Below, in pieces: positions 8,626-15,110 of a stretch of DNA of 40,985 nt. A program made the translations under genes and the position numbers. The notes beneath the pieces were generated by a model. It was not told the DNA's origin and made no database searches. It worked only from the letters and a program-made list of their open reading frames with translations. This DNA is from Gammaproteobacteria bacterium (lineage in GTDB: Bacteria > Pseudomonadota > Gammaproteobacteria > UBA6429 > Thiohalophilaceae). Location: assembly GCA_026197095.1 (NCBI GenBank), contig JAPHTF010000035.1, forward strand, positions 1-40,985. Direction: 5' to 3'. How positions within the stretch are numbered: position 1 is the first letter of the stretch; the number at the start of each line of letters is the position of its first letter.

Positions 8626-8840
8626 GAAATTTTATACGGCCTAAATCAAACGAGGCCGTTTTTCTTTCTAAACCACCGTCACCACTACCTAATTATGATG
8701 TAACAGTATGATTCATATAGCCTGATTCAGTTTACAATTACTTCAGGGACTACGATCCGAGTACTGGACGATATGTACAGTCAGATCCGATAGGTCTAGC
8801 GGGTGGTTTGAATACATATGGATATGTTGATGCTAATCCA
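8626..8840 (+). repeat. cassette direct repeat, copy A
   Basis: Copy A consists of a terminator hairpin, a ~65-bp spacer containing TATGATTCATA (8707-8717), and then Rhs-core 3' sequence from GTTTACAATTAC (8730) encoding YNYFRDYDPSTGRY, SDPIGL and NTYGYV. A TAG at 8718-8720 closes the core frame upstream, so the core piece is displaced, not expressed as part of Rhs. Similar blocks are at 10175, 11450 and 14200. Confidence 0.9.
8636..8665 (+). terminator. terminator ending the Rhs-immunity 1 unit
   Basis: ACGGCCT (8636-8642) pairs with AGGCCGT (8653-8659) around a 10-base loop, followed by TTTTTCTTTC. It is part of repeat copy A, so every cassette ends with its own terminator. Confidence 0.85.
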
Positions 8841-9299
8841 CTTTATTGGATTGATTTGTTTGGTTTGTCAGGTTCTGTTCCAGGTCGTATACCACAAGGT
8901 TATAATCCAAATGATACAAGAGGTGGGTTTGATGGAAGTGGAAATAGCTTAATTTTTCATCCAGATTATTACGATCCTAGTGGAGCTTCCGAAATCCTAT
9001 TAACTGGAGTGGCAACAGCAGCTACGGGTTTTTCTGGTACAGGCATTTTACAGTGCACTGCTAAAGCAATTGGCCCATCTAAGCAATGGTTAAGGTTTGG
9101 GCCAAGTTATAGTAAGGCTCTAGGAGAGAAAATTGCTTTTTCTATGAGGTGGGGAGCCTCTCCTGCGAAAAATGGTAAATATATAAATCAAATTGGTAGT
9201 AAGAATTTGCAAAAGTTTAACCAGTGGTTGCGGGGGAAAAAACTTCCAGGCACTAGTTGGCGTACTAAAGATTCAGGTCACTTGCATTTAAGAAGGTAA
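8808..9299 (+). CDS. orphan Rhs tip 2 (core fragment plus toxin domain)
   Basis: The frame is open from 8721, just after a TAG. The first usable start is TTG 8808, inside the core (GGLNTYGYVDANPL). The frame has the Rhs core end YDPSTGRYVQSDPIGL, a DLFGL boundary where DPxG is usual, a Gly-rich linker, and a basic C-terminal domain. That domain contains GASPAKNGKYINQ, KNLQKFNQWLRGKK, and a terminal WR-x-KD-x-GHLHLRR. The His pair near the end could be catalytic in a nuclease-type tip, but this is inference. It lacks secretion, YD and shell regions, so it is silent unless recombined into the full Rhs. Immunity gene 2 starts 3 bases after its stop. Confidence 0.8.
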   Translation: MNTYGYVDANPLYWIDLFGLSGSVPGRIPQGYNPNDTRGGFDGSGNSLIFHPDYYDPSGASEILLTGVATAATGFSGTGILQCTAKAIGPSKQWLRFGPSYSKALGEKIAFSMRWGASPAKNGKYINQIGSKNLQKFNQWLRGKKLPGTSWRTKDSGHLHLRR

Positions 9300-9302
9300 A
9301 GC

Positions 9303-9872
9303 ATGGGAAGACTATTATTAAAATCAATAGGTGATTTTGGAAAAAGTCCAAATACAGAGAGTGAGTATGATAATCAGGCAACTGAAGAACGGATAGGTTC
9401 AGTTTTAGAAAGAATTACTGCTGTACTGAACTCAAAGGGAAATGAAAAAGCTTGTTACATTTTTGGAATGGGGGCTCAGCCAAAGTCTGTATATAATAAT
9501 CTTAAAGCTGTTGATGGAGTAGAAGTAATTTGGTCAGGGTCATTATTACCTAAAGTTATAAGATTTATGGGGGGGATAGTGGCTAGCCATGCTGGTTTAG
9601 TAAAGATAACTAACCCTGATATGATTACTGATACCTTTGATAAGTTAACAGAATTATCTATGGCTGGCATTTATTTATTCTCTCCTGATTTTGAGAGTAA
9701 ATTTGTAAAAGAAGTAATTTCAAACCCAGCTCCATTTTCATATGATTTTATAATTAAGGAAGACAAGGGTTACTTTCTTTATGTGGTTGATGCAGATAAT
9801 CCAGAATCAGAAACAGGTATTTATGAAATAGTTTCATATGGTAAGTCAGCTCCTGAGTCCCTTAAAATTTGA
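9303..9872 (+). CDS. candidate immunity protein 2
   Basis: A 189-residue soluble-looking protein whose ATG lies 3 bases after the tip 2 stop, the tight spacing usual for toxin-immunity pairs. An AAGAAGG box precedes it inside the toxin gene. There is no signal peptide or membrane helix. I do not recognise a named immunity family. A cytoplasmic immunity protein would fit a nuclease-like tip 2. Confidence 0.7.
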   Translation: MGRLLLKSIGDFGKSPNTESEYDNQATEERIGSVLERITAVLNSKGNEKACYIFGMGAQPKSVYNNLKAVDGVEVIWSGSLLPKVIRFMGGIVASHAGLVKITNPDMITDTFDKLTELSMAGIYLFSPDFESKFVKEVISNPAPFSYDFIIKEDKGYFLYVVDADNPESETGIYEIVSYGKSAPESLKI

Positions 9873-9998
9873 CAGCAAGTAACCAATAGATAAGCTTGTT
9901 TGTATAAATGAGACAGATGACTAAATTTTAATCATTTTTTAGTTTTAATAACAAATTTGGCTAGGTGGTCTCAAAAACAAAAACAAGAGATGATAAAT

Positions 9999-10157
9999 AT
10001 GAGTGATGAACATCCATATAAAGCTTTTGAAACAAATGAAAATTGGAAGATAGTTGAAAAAGCAATTGCAGATCTTGTTGATAATCAAGATTTAAAAGAG
10101 ATGACTGATAGAAAATATATTGTTGGATATATTTGTAAGCTTTTATCAGAAAGCTAG
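9999..10157 (+). CDS. small acidic conserved-type protein in cassette 2
   Basis: A 52-residue protein from ATG 9999, preferred because AAGAGA lies about 8 bases upstream; TTG 9957 and ATG 9990 are in-frame alternatives. It is mostly helical and acidic, with MSDEHPYKAFE, KAIADLVDNQDL and a terminal YIVGYICKLL. It sits between immunity gene 2 and the cassette terminator, so it may be a second immunity gene or a leftover of another cassette. Function unknown. Confidence 0.55.
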   Translation: MSDEHPYKAFETNENWKIVEKAIADLVDNQDLKEMTDRKYIVGYICKLLSES

Positions 10158-10174
10158 TTCAAAATCATATCTGG

Positions 10175-10385
10175 GAATTTTTACACGCCTCACAGCCATG
10201 AGGCCTCTTTCCGTCTTAAACCCCTGTCACCACTACATAATTATGATGTAACAGTATGAATCATATAGCCTGATTCAGTTTACAATTACTTCAGGGACTA
10301 TGATCCATCAACAGGTAGATATGTTCAATCTGATCCGATTGGGTTAGATGGTGGGTTGAATACTTATGGGTATGTATACCAGAGT
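10175..10385 (+). repeat. cassette direct repeat, copy B
   Basis: It has the same organisation as copy A: hairpin, spacer with TATGAATCATA (10255-10265), TAG at 10266-10268, then GTTTACAATTACTTCAGGG and the core end. The palindrome differs from A only at its centre base. The terminator half is the most diverged of the four copies. Confidence 0.88.
10187..10212 (+). terminator. terminator of cassette 2
   Basis: GCCTCA (10187-10192) pairs with TGAGGC (10199-10204), then CTCTTTCC. The stem is good, but the T-run is interrupted, so termination may be weaker than at copies A, C and D. Confidence 0.6.
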
Positions 10386-10811
10386 CCTTTAAATTATGTC
10401 GATCCACTGGGATTGTATGATGGATCTGGATTATTTTATGGTTATGGTGCTGGTCAAGGAATAAATGCCGAAATAAATGCATTTAAAGATCCCGAGAACT
10501 ATAAACAAGCGGCTAAAGATTTTGGTAAGATTGCTGCAGGTACAGCAACCGTCTACTTCCCTATGACGAGAGCGGCTGGACTAGCAGGTGGAGCTCTAGC
10601 AAAAGGTGCTCAACAATGTAAAAAAGCTGTTGATAAGATTGGGAAGAAGGAATTATGTGCTGGTGTTTTAGCTATTTTCTGTAAAGATATTAATAATAAA
10701 GACATTGATGCTGGTGCTGAGGCTCTAAAAGCATTACGAACGAACCCAGAAATAAGCAAAAGTATCAATATCGAAAATAGAATTAGACCTTTTATTACAA
10801 ATACGAAATAA
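10356..10811 (+). CDS. orphan Rhs tip 3 (core fragment plus toxin domain)
   Basis: The frame is open from 10269 and the first start is TTG 10356. It carries YDPSTGRY, SDPIGLDGGLNTYGYV and a canonical DPLG boundary. About 129 variable residues follow: a Gly-rich stretch (GLFYGYGAGQG), a small hydrophobic Ala/Gly segment (AAGLAGGALAKG) and a charged tail ending RIRPFITNTK. No catalytic motif is recognised. The Sel1-repeat gene 8 bases downstream is its presumed immunity partner. It has no export or shell regions of its own. Confidence 0.78.
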   Translation: MNTYGYVYQSPLNYVDPLGLYDGSGLFYGYGAGQGINAEINAFKDPENYKQAAKDFGKIAAGTATVYFPMTRAAGLAGGALAKGAQQCKKAVDKIGKKELCAGVLAIFCKDINNKDIDAGAEALKALRTNPEISKSINIENRIRPFITNTK

Positions 10812-10818
10812 AAAATAT

Positions 10819-11415
10819 ATGAGTTTGGATAACAGCAATAATACTATTGATAATCTTGTAGAAAGAGCTGAGGCTGCGCTTCGTAAATCTGATGGTGCAG
10901 GAGCGCTTTATCTTTATAAAGCGTTAGTTAAAAAAGGATATAAGCATGCCTATTGTGAAATAGGTAATATATATGAGTTAGGCGTAGGTGAGATAGATAT
11001 TGATTATAAACAAGCTCATGATTGGTATATGAAGTCTGTAGATGACGGAGATGATCCAATCGGTGCATATTGTTTAGGTCGTATTTATTATCTGGGTAGA
11101 GGAAAATCTATCGACTATGAAAAAGCTGAGTGGTACTACAAACTTGCAGCAGACTCAGGTGTCACAATAGCACAACTAATGTTAGGACGAATCTATAATC
11201 TAGGTTTAGGGAATACAAGAGATATTGATAAAGCAAGACAATCCTTTCAAAAAGCTGCTAAGGAAGGATATGTTTATGCATTAAAGAATCTTGGAAGCTT
11301 AGAAATATCATGTGGAAACATATTAAAAGGAGTTTTGCTTTATGTGAGAGGTATCTGGAGTCATCTTATGATTTATATAAATAACAAACGTGATCCTAGA
11401 ATACGTAGTGCTTAA
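10819..11415 (+). CDS. candidate immunity protein 3, Sel1-like repeats
   Basis: A 198-residue protein with Sel1-like (TPR-type) helical repeats: AHDWYMKSVDDGD, AYCLGRIYYLGRG, AEWYYKLAADSG, AQLMLGRIYNLGLG, and ARQSFQKAAKEGY. There is no signal peptide. The C-terminal ~45 residues lose the repeat and are hydrophobic (GVLLYVRGIWSHLMIYI). It starts 8 bases after tip 3. Sel1-repeat proteins serve as protein-binding scaffolds and have been found as immunity proteins in other toxin systems; here the role rests on position. Confidence 0.75.
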   Translation: MSLDNSNNTIDNLVERAEAALRKSDGAGALYLYKALVKKGYKHAYCEIGNIYELGVGEIDIDYKQAHDWYMKSVDDGDDPIGAYCLGRIYYLGRGKSIDYEKAEWYYKLAADSGVTIAQLMLGRIYNLGLGNTRDIDKARQSFQKAAKEGYVYALKNLGSLEISCGNILKGVLLYVRGIWSHLMIYINNKRDPRIRSA

Positions 11416-11449
11416 AGTAATTTACGAATTTTGAAAACTGCATCAAGAA

Positions 11450-11660
11450 ATTTTCTCACGGCCTCACTCAACCGAGGCCATTTTTTCTTTCTAAAGCACC
11501 ATCACCACTACATAATCATGATGTAATAGTATGATTCATGTAGTCTCATTCAGTTTACAATTACTTCAGGGACTATGATCCATCAACGGGTAGATATGTG
11601 CAGTCTGATCCGATTGGTTTAGCAGGTGGATTAAATACGTATGGGTATGTTGGCGGGAAT
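11450..11660 (+). repeat. cassette direct repeat, copy C
   Basis: Terminator, spacer with TATGATTCATG (11530-11540), TAG at 11541-11543, then the core end identical in layout to copy B (GGGACTATGATCCATCAAC). It introduces tip 4. Confidence 0.9.
11458..11488 (+). terminator. terminator of cassette 3
   Basis: GGCCTC (11460-11465) pairs with GAGGCC (11474-11479), followed by ATTTTTTCTTT. Confidence 0.82.
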
Positions 11661-12038
11661 CCATTACTTTATACTGATATATTTGGTCTTGAAGCTAATG
11701 CTACTAGTTTGTTTCCTGGTCCTAAAGCATGTGGATATTACGAAAAACAATGTAAAGATAGCTGTGGTGAGGATAAATACGCCTGTGAAGCAAAGCAATG
11801 TTGTGAGTCTTTTGGAGACAACTTTACATCTAACTGCACACGAAAATGTTTAATTGATCAAGATATTGGAGCTTGTTCAAAATTCACTGGCGAAAAAAGA
11901 AATAACTGTAGAAAAAAAGCGCATTATTTTTGTTATTCAGTTTGTTTTAATATACCAGATGCAGTGGGAGGAGGCTTTGGACTTTTACCACCAGCTTCAT
12001 GTAAAGGCGCAGCAGACTCAATCGGAGGTATGTGGTGA
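11598..12038 (+). CDS. orphan Rhs tip 4, cysteine-rich toxin domain
   Basis: The frame is open from 11544; GTG 11598 (VQSDPIGLAGG) is the first start. After the core end NTYGYVGGNPL and a DIFGL boundary comes a compact tip with 13 cysteines (KACGYYEKQC, KDSCGEDKYAC, QCCES, NCTRKC, FCYSVC) and a Gly-rich end closing in GGMW. Such density suggests a disulfide-bonded domain folded outside the cytoplasm, acting in the target envelope. Its partner at 12035 is an integral membrane protein, which is consistent. No family recognised. Confidence 0.75.
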   Translation: MQSDPIGLAGGLNTYGYVGGNPLLYTDIFGLEANATSLFPGPKACGYYEKQCKDSCGEDKYACEAKQCCESFGDNFTSNCTRKCLIDQDIGACSKFTGEKRNNCRKKAHYFCYSVCFNIPDAVGGGFGLLPPASCKGAADSIGGMW

Positions 12039-12421
12039 TTATTAATGTAGATAAATTATTACCAATAGGTATATTTTCTAGCTTAGGTGCGCCTATTGCT
12101 TATGTGACTTATATCATAGTTATGAAAATACATAATGGAAGTGAATTTGATGTTTCACTAATACTTGCTGCGTTGATAAGTTCCGCGTTATTTTCGTTTT
12201 TGACTACTTTATCGTTGGTTTTTATTACTATTGTAATATCGAAATTGATTAAGAAAACAAATTTAAATATTTTTAAACTATTAATATTTTATTTTACGTT
12301 AATTTTGATTGCGGTCGCAATTATATATGATTTAAATGTTACATATATATTTGGATTCCTTATGTTGCCAAATTTCATAATTTTTCTATTTTTGGCTCAA
12401 AAGAGTATTAAGAAATCTTAA
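12035..12421 (+). CDS. candidate immunity protein 4, four-helix membrane protein
   Basis: About 128 residues. GTG 12035 (or GTG 12032) follows a GGAGG box at 12024-12028, and the gene overlaps the tip 4 stop, so translation is coupled. Four hydrophobic segments can be seen (ending near AYVTYIIVM, LILAALISSALF, LVFITIVI, and IFYFTLILIAVAIIY, with a further FLMLPNFIIFLFL). There are no cysteines. The presumed role is protecting the producer membrane against tip 4. This is inferred from overlap and topology. Confidence 0.72.
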   Translation: MIINVDKLLPIGIFSSLGAPIAYVTYIIVMKIHNGSEFDVSLILAALISSALFSFLTTLSLVFITIVISKLIKKTNLNIFKLLIFYFTLILIAVAIIYDLNVTYIFGFLMLPNFIIFLFLAQKSIKKS

Positions 12422-12486
12422 AGTAAAATATGAAAAGTACTTTTTGTAATTAATATTTATTTCAGTTGCATCTATTGGCGAACTAG
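12422..12486. other. truncated cassette junction before the transposon
   Basis: The terminator-spacer-core block expected after an immunity gene is missing here. Only AT-rich sequence lies between immunity 4 and the transposon end, so the junction was deleted, probably during or after transposon insertion. Confidence 0.6.
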
Positions 12487-13421
12487 AGGGCCAAGTCTTA
12501 CAAATTACATTTGTCGGGATGTTTGGTAATAAAGTAAACTAGAAATACATATATTTATCACAAGGAGGTGATGAATGGCTCGACAACTCAGAATAGAATA
12601 CGTTGGTGCACTTTACCATATAACATCTCGAGGTAATGCTCAGGAAGCTATCTACCGAAATGATGAAGATCGAACTGAATTTCTCTCACTATTGAATAAA
12701 ACATGCACTCGCTTTAATTGGTATTGCCATGCCTATTGCCTAATGGATAATCATTATCATTTATTGATTGAAACAAATACTTTAAGTTTATCAAAGGGAA
12801 TGAAATACCTTAATGGCACATACACTCAATTTTTCAATCGTTCTCACAAGCGAGTTGAACACGTATATCAAGGTCGCTTCAAAGGAATACTGATTGAAAA
12901 AGAAAGTTATTTACTTGAGTTAGCTCGTTATATTGTATTAAACCCTGTAAGGGCTAGAATGGTCAGGACAGCGAAAGACTGGCCATGGAGTAGTTATCGT
13001 GCGACTGCAGGAATGTGCCAGACACATGATTGCCTGACATTTTAGCGGCCTTTGGTAAACAACGGAAGCAGGCACAACAGTGCTATCGTGATTTTATCCA
13101 GCAAGGTAAAAATCAACCTTCACCCTGGGAAAAATTAAAAAATCAAATTTATCTAGGTTCATCAGCGTTTGTAGAAGACATGTAATGTAAACTAGATCCA
13201 GAACAATCATTAAAAGATATTCCAAAGTTACAAAAACAAGGTGCAATGAAATCACTTGATTATTATCAGCAACGGTATTCTTCACAACGTGAAGCCATGG
13301 CAAGAGCTTATCTTGCGGGCCACTATACTTTGAAAGAAGTCGGCCGACATTTTGGGGTAAGTTATGCAACTGTGAGTCGCTCAGTTAAGAAAATGGAATG
13401 TGATATGTAAGACTTGACCCT
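12487..13421 (+). mobile_element. RAYT-type (Y1 transposase) element with inverted ends
   Basis: AGGGCCAAGTCTTAC (12487-12501) and GTAAGACTTGACCCT (13407-13421) are inverted repeats with 14 of 15 positions matching. They bracket a decayed single-strand transposase gene that ends at the right repeat. No target duplication is evident. The right side continues directly into GTGGACCCT repeated twice and then a truncated Rhs core, showing rearrangement of the cassette. Confidence 0.75.
12575..13410 (+). pseudogene. RAYT/TnpA-REP-like Y1 transposase, frameshifted
   Basis: It starts at ATG 12575 behind a near-perfect AAGGAGGTGATG box. MARQLRIEYVGALYHITSRG is the family's standard N-terminus. The HUH motif is NHYHLLIET and the catalytic Tyr lies in LELARYIVLNPVRA. 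The reading frame ends early at 13045 (CLTF). The continuation is in another frame from about 13040 (ILAAFGKQRKQAQQCY), is interrupted by TAA at 13183-13185, and then encodes an HTH-like end (LKEVGRHFGVSYATVSRSVK) to TAA 13410. At least two disabling changes are present, so it is inactive as written. Confidence 0.88.
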
Positions 13422-13882
13422 GTGGACCCTGTGGACCCTATGGGTATGTTGGGGGCAATCCTCTTTCTTATAGTGATTCATTAGGTTTACTTTATGATCC
13501 AGGTGGTACTTTTACTCGTACTGCTGCAACTCAAGTTACAACTAAGGCAGGGTTGGCTGGACTTGGTCCTATTGGTCTAGGTATTGGTGTTGGGATTACT
13601 GTTGCCGAAGCTTTATTGCCAGGTTATACATCTGTTGTCGATATACCTGATTTACCGGCAGCTAATGATGATCAGATGTGTGAAAATACATCTTCTGAAG
13701 ATGATGACGATTGCAAGCAGCTATTGAAGGATATGGTATTGTTGTTTAAATATGTTGCTTCACAAGTAAAGCAAAATGGTAGAGCTAATTCACTAATGCT
13801 TATAAATTCATATAACAAACAAGCTGCAAGTGCATGTAAAGTATGCCCAGGAATATGTGCAGCAATTCCAAGGTTTGATTGA
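13418..13882 (+). pseudogene. orphan Rhs tip 5, 5' end replaced by transposon junction
   Basis: The frame opens at 13418 after a TGA in the transposon end. The core is cut to YGYVGGNPLSYSDSLGL (usual DPxG changed to DSLG); everything before NTYG is lost. The tip has a Gly-rich hydrophobic segment (GLGPIGLGIGVGITVAEALL), an acidic part (SSEDDDDC) and a terminal CKVCPGICAAIPRFD. There is no ATG in frame; TTG 13553 is the first start. It may still be translated weakly, but it cannot recombine through the core as long as copies A-C can. Confidence 0.7.
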
Positions 13883-13883
13883 T

Positions 13884-14168
13884 ATGGCTGAGAAAAGAAC
13901 AGTACTTCAATCATTATGCGATTTGACTGGAAAAATAACAGGCGAATCTGTAATTGGTGATCAGAAAGTCTCAAGTATTTCGCATATAGAAGATGTAGAT
14001 AAAATAATATTAACTCTACAAGATGTTACGAATAATAATTATGGGAAAGATTTATTAAAATGGGTTGAATGGTATATGCCTCATTGTAGTGGTGATAGAG
14101 AAAAAATGATATTGCAGTTTATAAAAGTAAAAGGACAGCTGATTAAAATTGATAATAATAGTGATTGA
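13884..14168 (+). CDS. candidate immunity protein 5
   Basis: A 94-residue soluble protein starting at ATG 13884, one base after the tip 5 stop. An upstream in-frame start at 13830 is possible but lies inside the toxin gene. It begins MAEKRTVLQSLCDLTGKI and has a central LQDVTNNNYGKDLLKWVEWY. Family not recognised. It looks intact even though its tip gene is damaged, as expected if immunity is selected longer than toxin. Confidence 0.65.
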   Translation: MAEKRTVLQSLCDLTGKITGESVIGDQKVSSISHIEDVDKIILTLQDVTNNNYGKDLLKWVEWYMPHCSGDREKMILQFIKVKGQLIKIDNNSD

Positions 14169-14199
14169 TTAATTGTACTTTTAATATTTATAACTGCAT

Positions 14200-14334
14200 C
14201 AGAAAATATTTACACGGCTTCAACTTTACGAGGCCGTTTTTCTTTCTAAAACACCGCCACCACTACCTAATCATGATGTAACAGTATGATTCATATAGCC
14301 TGATTCAGTTTACAATTACTTCAGGGAATATGAT
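14200..14334 (+). repeat. cassette direct repeat, copy D (truncated)
   Basis: It has hairpin, spacer with TATGATTCATA (14285-14295), then GTTTACAATTACTTCAGGGA. Identity to copies A-C stops at TATGAT (14334), so the TGRY...NTYGYV part of the core is missing. Confidence 0.88.
14214..14245 (+). terminator. terminator of cassette 5
   Basis: ACGGCTT (14214-14220) pairs with AGGCCGT (14231-14237), with one G-T pair, followed by TTTTTCTTTC. Confidence 0.8.
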
Positions 14335-14477
14335 GTGGAAATACAGCTTTAAAGGAACTTAAAGTTGTTCAAATTTTAGCCAGACATCCTGGTGCACATT
14401 TAATTGAAGTGGAATCCGATAAAACTAACTCATCAAGCTCACTGAAAAGGCGTAGGAGGGGGATAAAGTCATGCTAA
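14334..14477 (+). pseudogene. remnant of toxin tip 6
   Basis: Directly after the break in copy D, a frame of 47 codons encodes GNTALKELKVVQILARHPG, ending in a basic stretch (SLKRRRRGIKSC) before TAA 14475. It looks like the C-terminal end of another tip whose core and N-terminal part were deleted. Its stop overlaps the start of the decayed gene at 14471, as in toxin-immunity pairs. Confidence 0.45.
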
Positions 14478-14611
14478 AAATCCCTTCCCAAGCATAAATC
14501 AGCGTTGAAGACTTCCATGTACATGCTCTGAATACTCTCAAGTTACTTCAGTAATATGGCATTCCAGTGAAATATCCACCAACATTTAAATTACCAACAA
14601 ATCAAGAATAA
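14471..14611 (+). pseudogene. decayed immunity gene 6
   Basis: ATG 14471 follows a strong AGGAGGGG box (14454-14461) and overlaps the tip 6 stop. The frame runs to TAA 14609-14611 (46 codons) but contains TAA at 14495 and 14552. The protein-like parts are MLKIPSQA, ISVEDFHVHALNTLKLLQ and YGIPVKYPPTFKLPTNQE. This looks like a short immunity gene inactivated by two nonsense changes. Confidence 0.45.
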
Positions 14612-14727
14612 GTTATTATATTTCAATAAGATAGCAGTATTCGTAAGTTTTTTTATATTAAAATGAGACCTTATTTTTTCTCCATTTTTTGCTTAATTCA
14701 ATTACTATGGTGTGGTTAGTGATGTAG
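14612..14727. other. right end of the island, no gene seen
   Basis: AT-rich sequence between the last cassette remnant and attR. No integrase, excisionase or inverted repeat pair is seen. Confidence 0.5.
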
Positions 14728-14744
14728 CCCCTTGGGGACGCCAT
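14728..14744 (+). repeat. attR-like direct repeat (tRNA-Glu tail)
   Basis: An isolated 17-base copy of the tRNA-Glu 3' end, identical to 413-429. The bases before it do not form the rest of a tRNA. It is followed within 8 bases by a terminator of the kind expected behind a tRNA gene. Confidence 0.75.
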
Positions 14745-14751
14745 ATAATAG

Positions 14752-14777
14752 AAAAAGATCCGAAAGGGTCTTTTTTT
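14752..14777 (+). terminator. original tRNA-operon terminator, now beyond attR
   Basis: AGATCC (14756-14761), loop GAAA, GGGTCT (14766-14771, one G-T pair), then a T-run. Its distance from the tRNA tail (8 bases) suggests it ended tRNA-Glu before the island inserted. Confidence 0.82.
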
Positions 14778-14934
14778 ATGCCTGTTTATTTTGTAATTAA
14801 TATCTAAATATTGAACACAGTTATCAATTTTCAATACTGGTGCAATTCAGGTAAGCTTGCCTGATGCTATGGTGCTAAAATGCGATACCACGGTTGTAAA
14901 TGGAAAGACAAAGCTATATTTCAGGGGATAGAAA

Positions 14935-15108
14935 ATGCTGGTATTAGAACGAAAGTCTGGTGAATCGATTGTCATAACAAATGGTGATGATGTAATCGAA
15001 ATTAAGGTCGATAAGTACAAAAAGGATGCTATTAAATTAGTATTTGATGCTCCTAAAAATTACCTCATATTACGTAAAGAACTCACAGAAAAAGATAAAC
15101 TTTTATAA
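14935..15108 (+). CDS. csrA: divergent CsrA-family RNA-binding regulator
   Basis: A 57-residue protein. [14 protein letters not shown] aligns with the CsrA N-terminus (MLILTRRVGE), and [12 protein letters not shown] aligns with the APKEVSVHREE region, keeping the RNA-binding Arg. The middle is shorter and more divergent than in housekeeping CsrA, so this is probably a paralogue. CsrA proteins bind GGA motifs near ribosome binding sites and control translation. The gene's own leader holds CAGGGGATAG just upstream of ATG, a possible self-binding site. A coupled DUF481 gene starts 2 bases after its stop. Confidence 0.85.
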   Translation: MLVLERKSGESIVITNGDDVIEIKVDKYKKDAIKLVFDAPKNYLILRKELTEKDKLL

Positions 15109-15110
15109 CC

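Noticed and set aside
8721-8807. Possibility that the orphan tips are expressed from a promoter in the spacer
   Set aside because: TATGAT resembles a -10 box, but no -35 element lies at a suitable distance and no ATG starts the core frame.
13094-13369. Minus-strand ORF inside the transposase region
   Set aside because: It is opposite the C-terminal HTH part of the transposase, whose protein match is clear on the + strand.
8626-14334. The four repeated blocks as a CRISPR-like array
   Set aside because: Unit spacing is over 1 kb and the intervening sequence is coding; this is a gene-cassette duplication.
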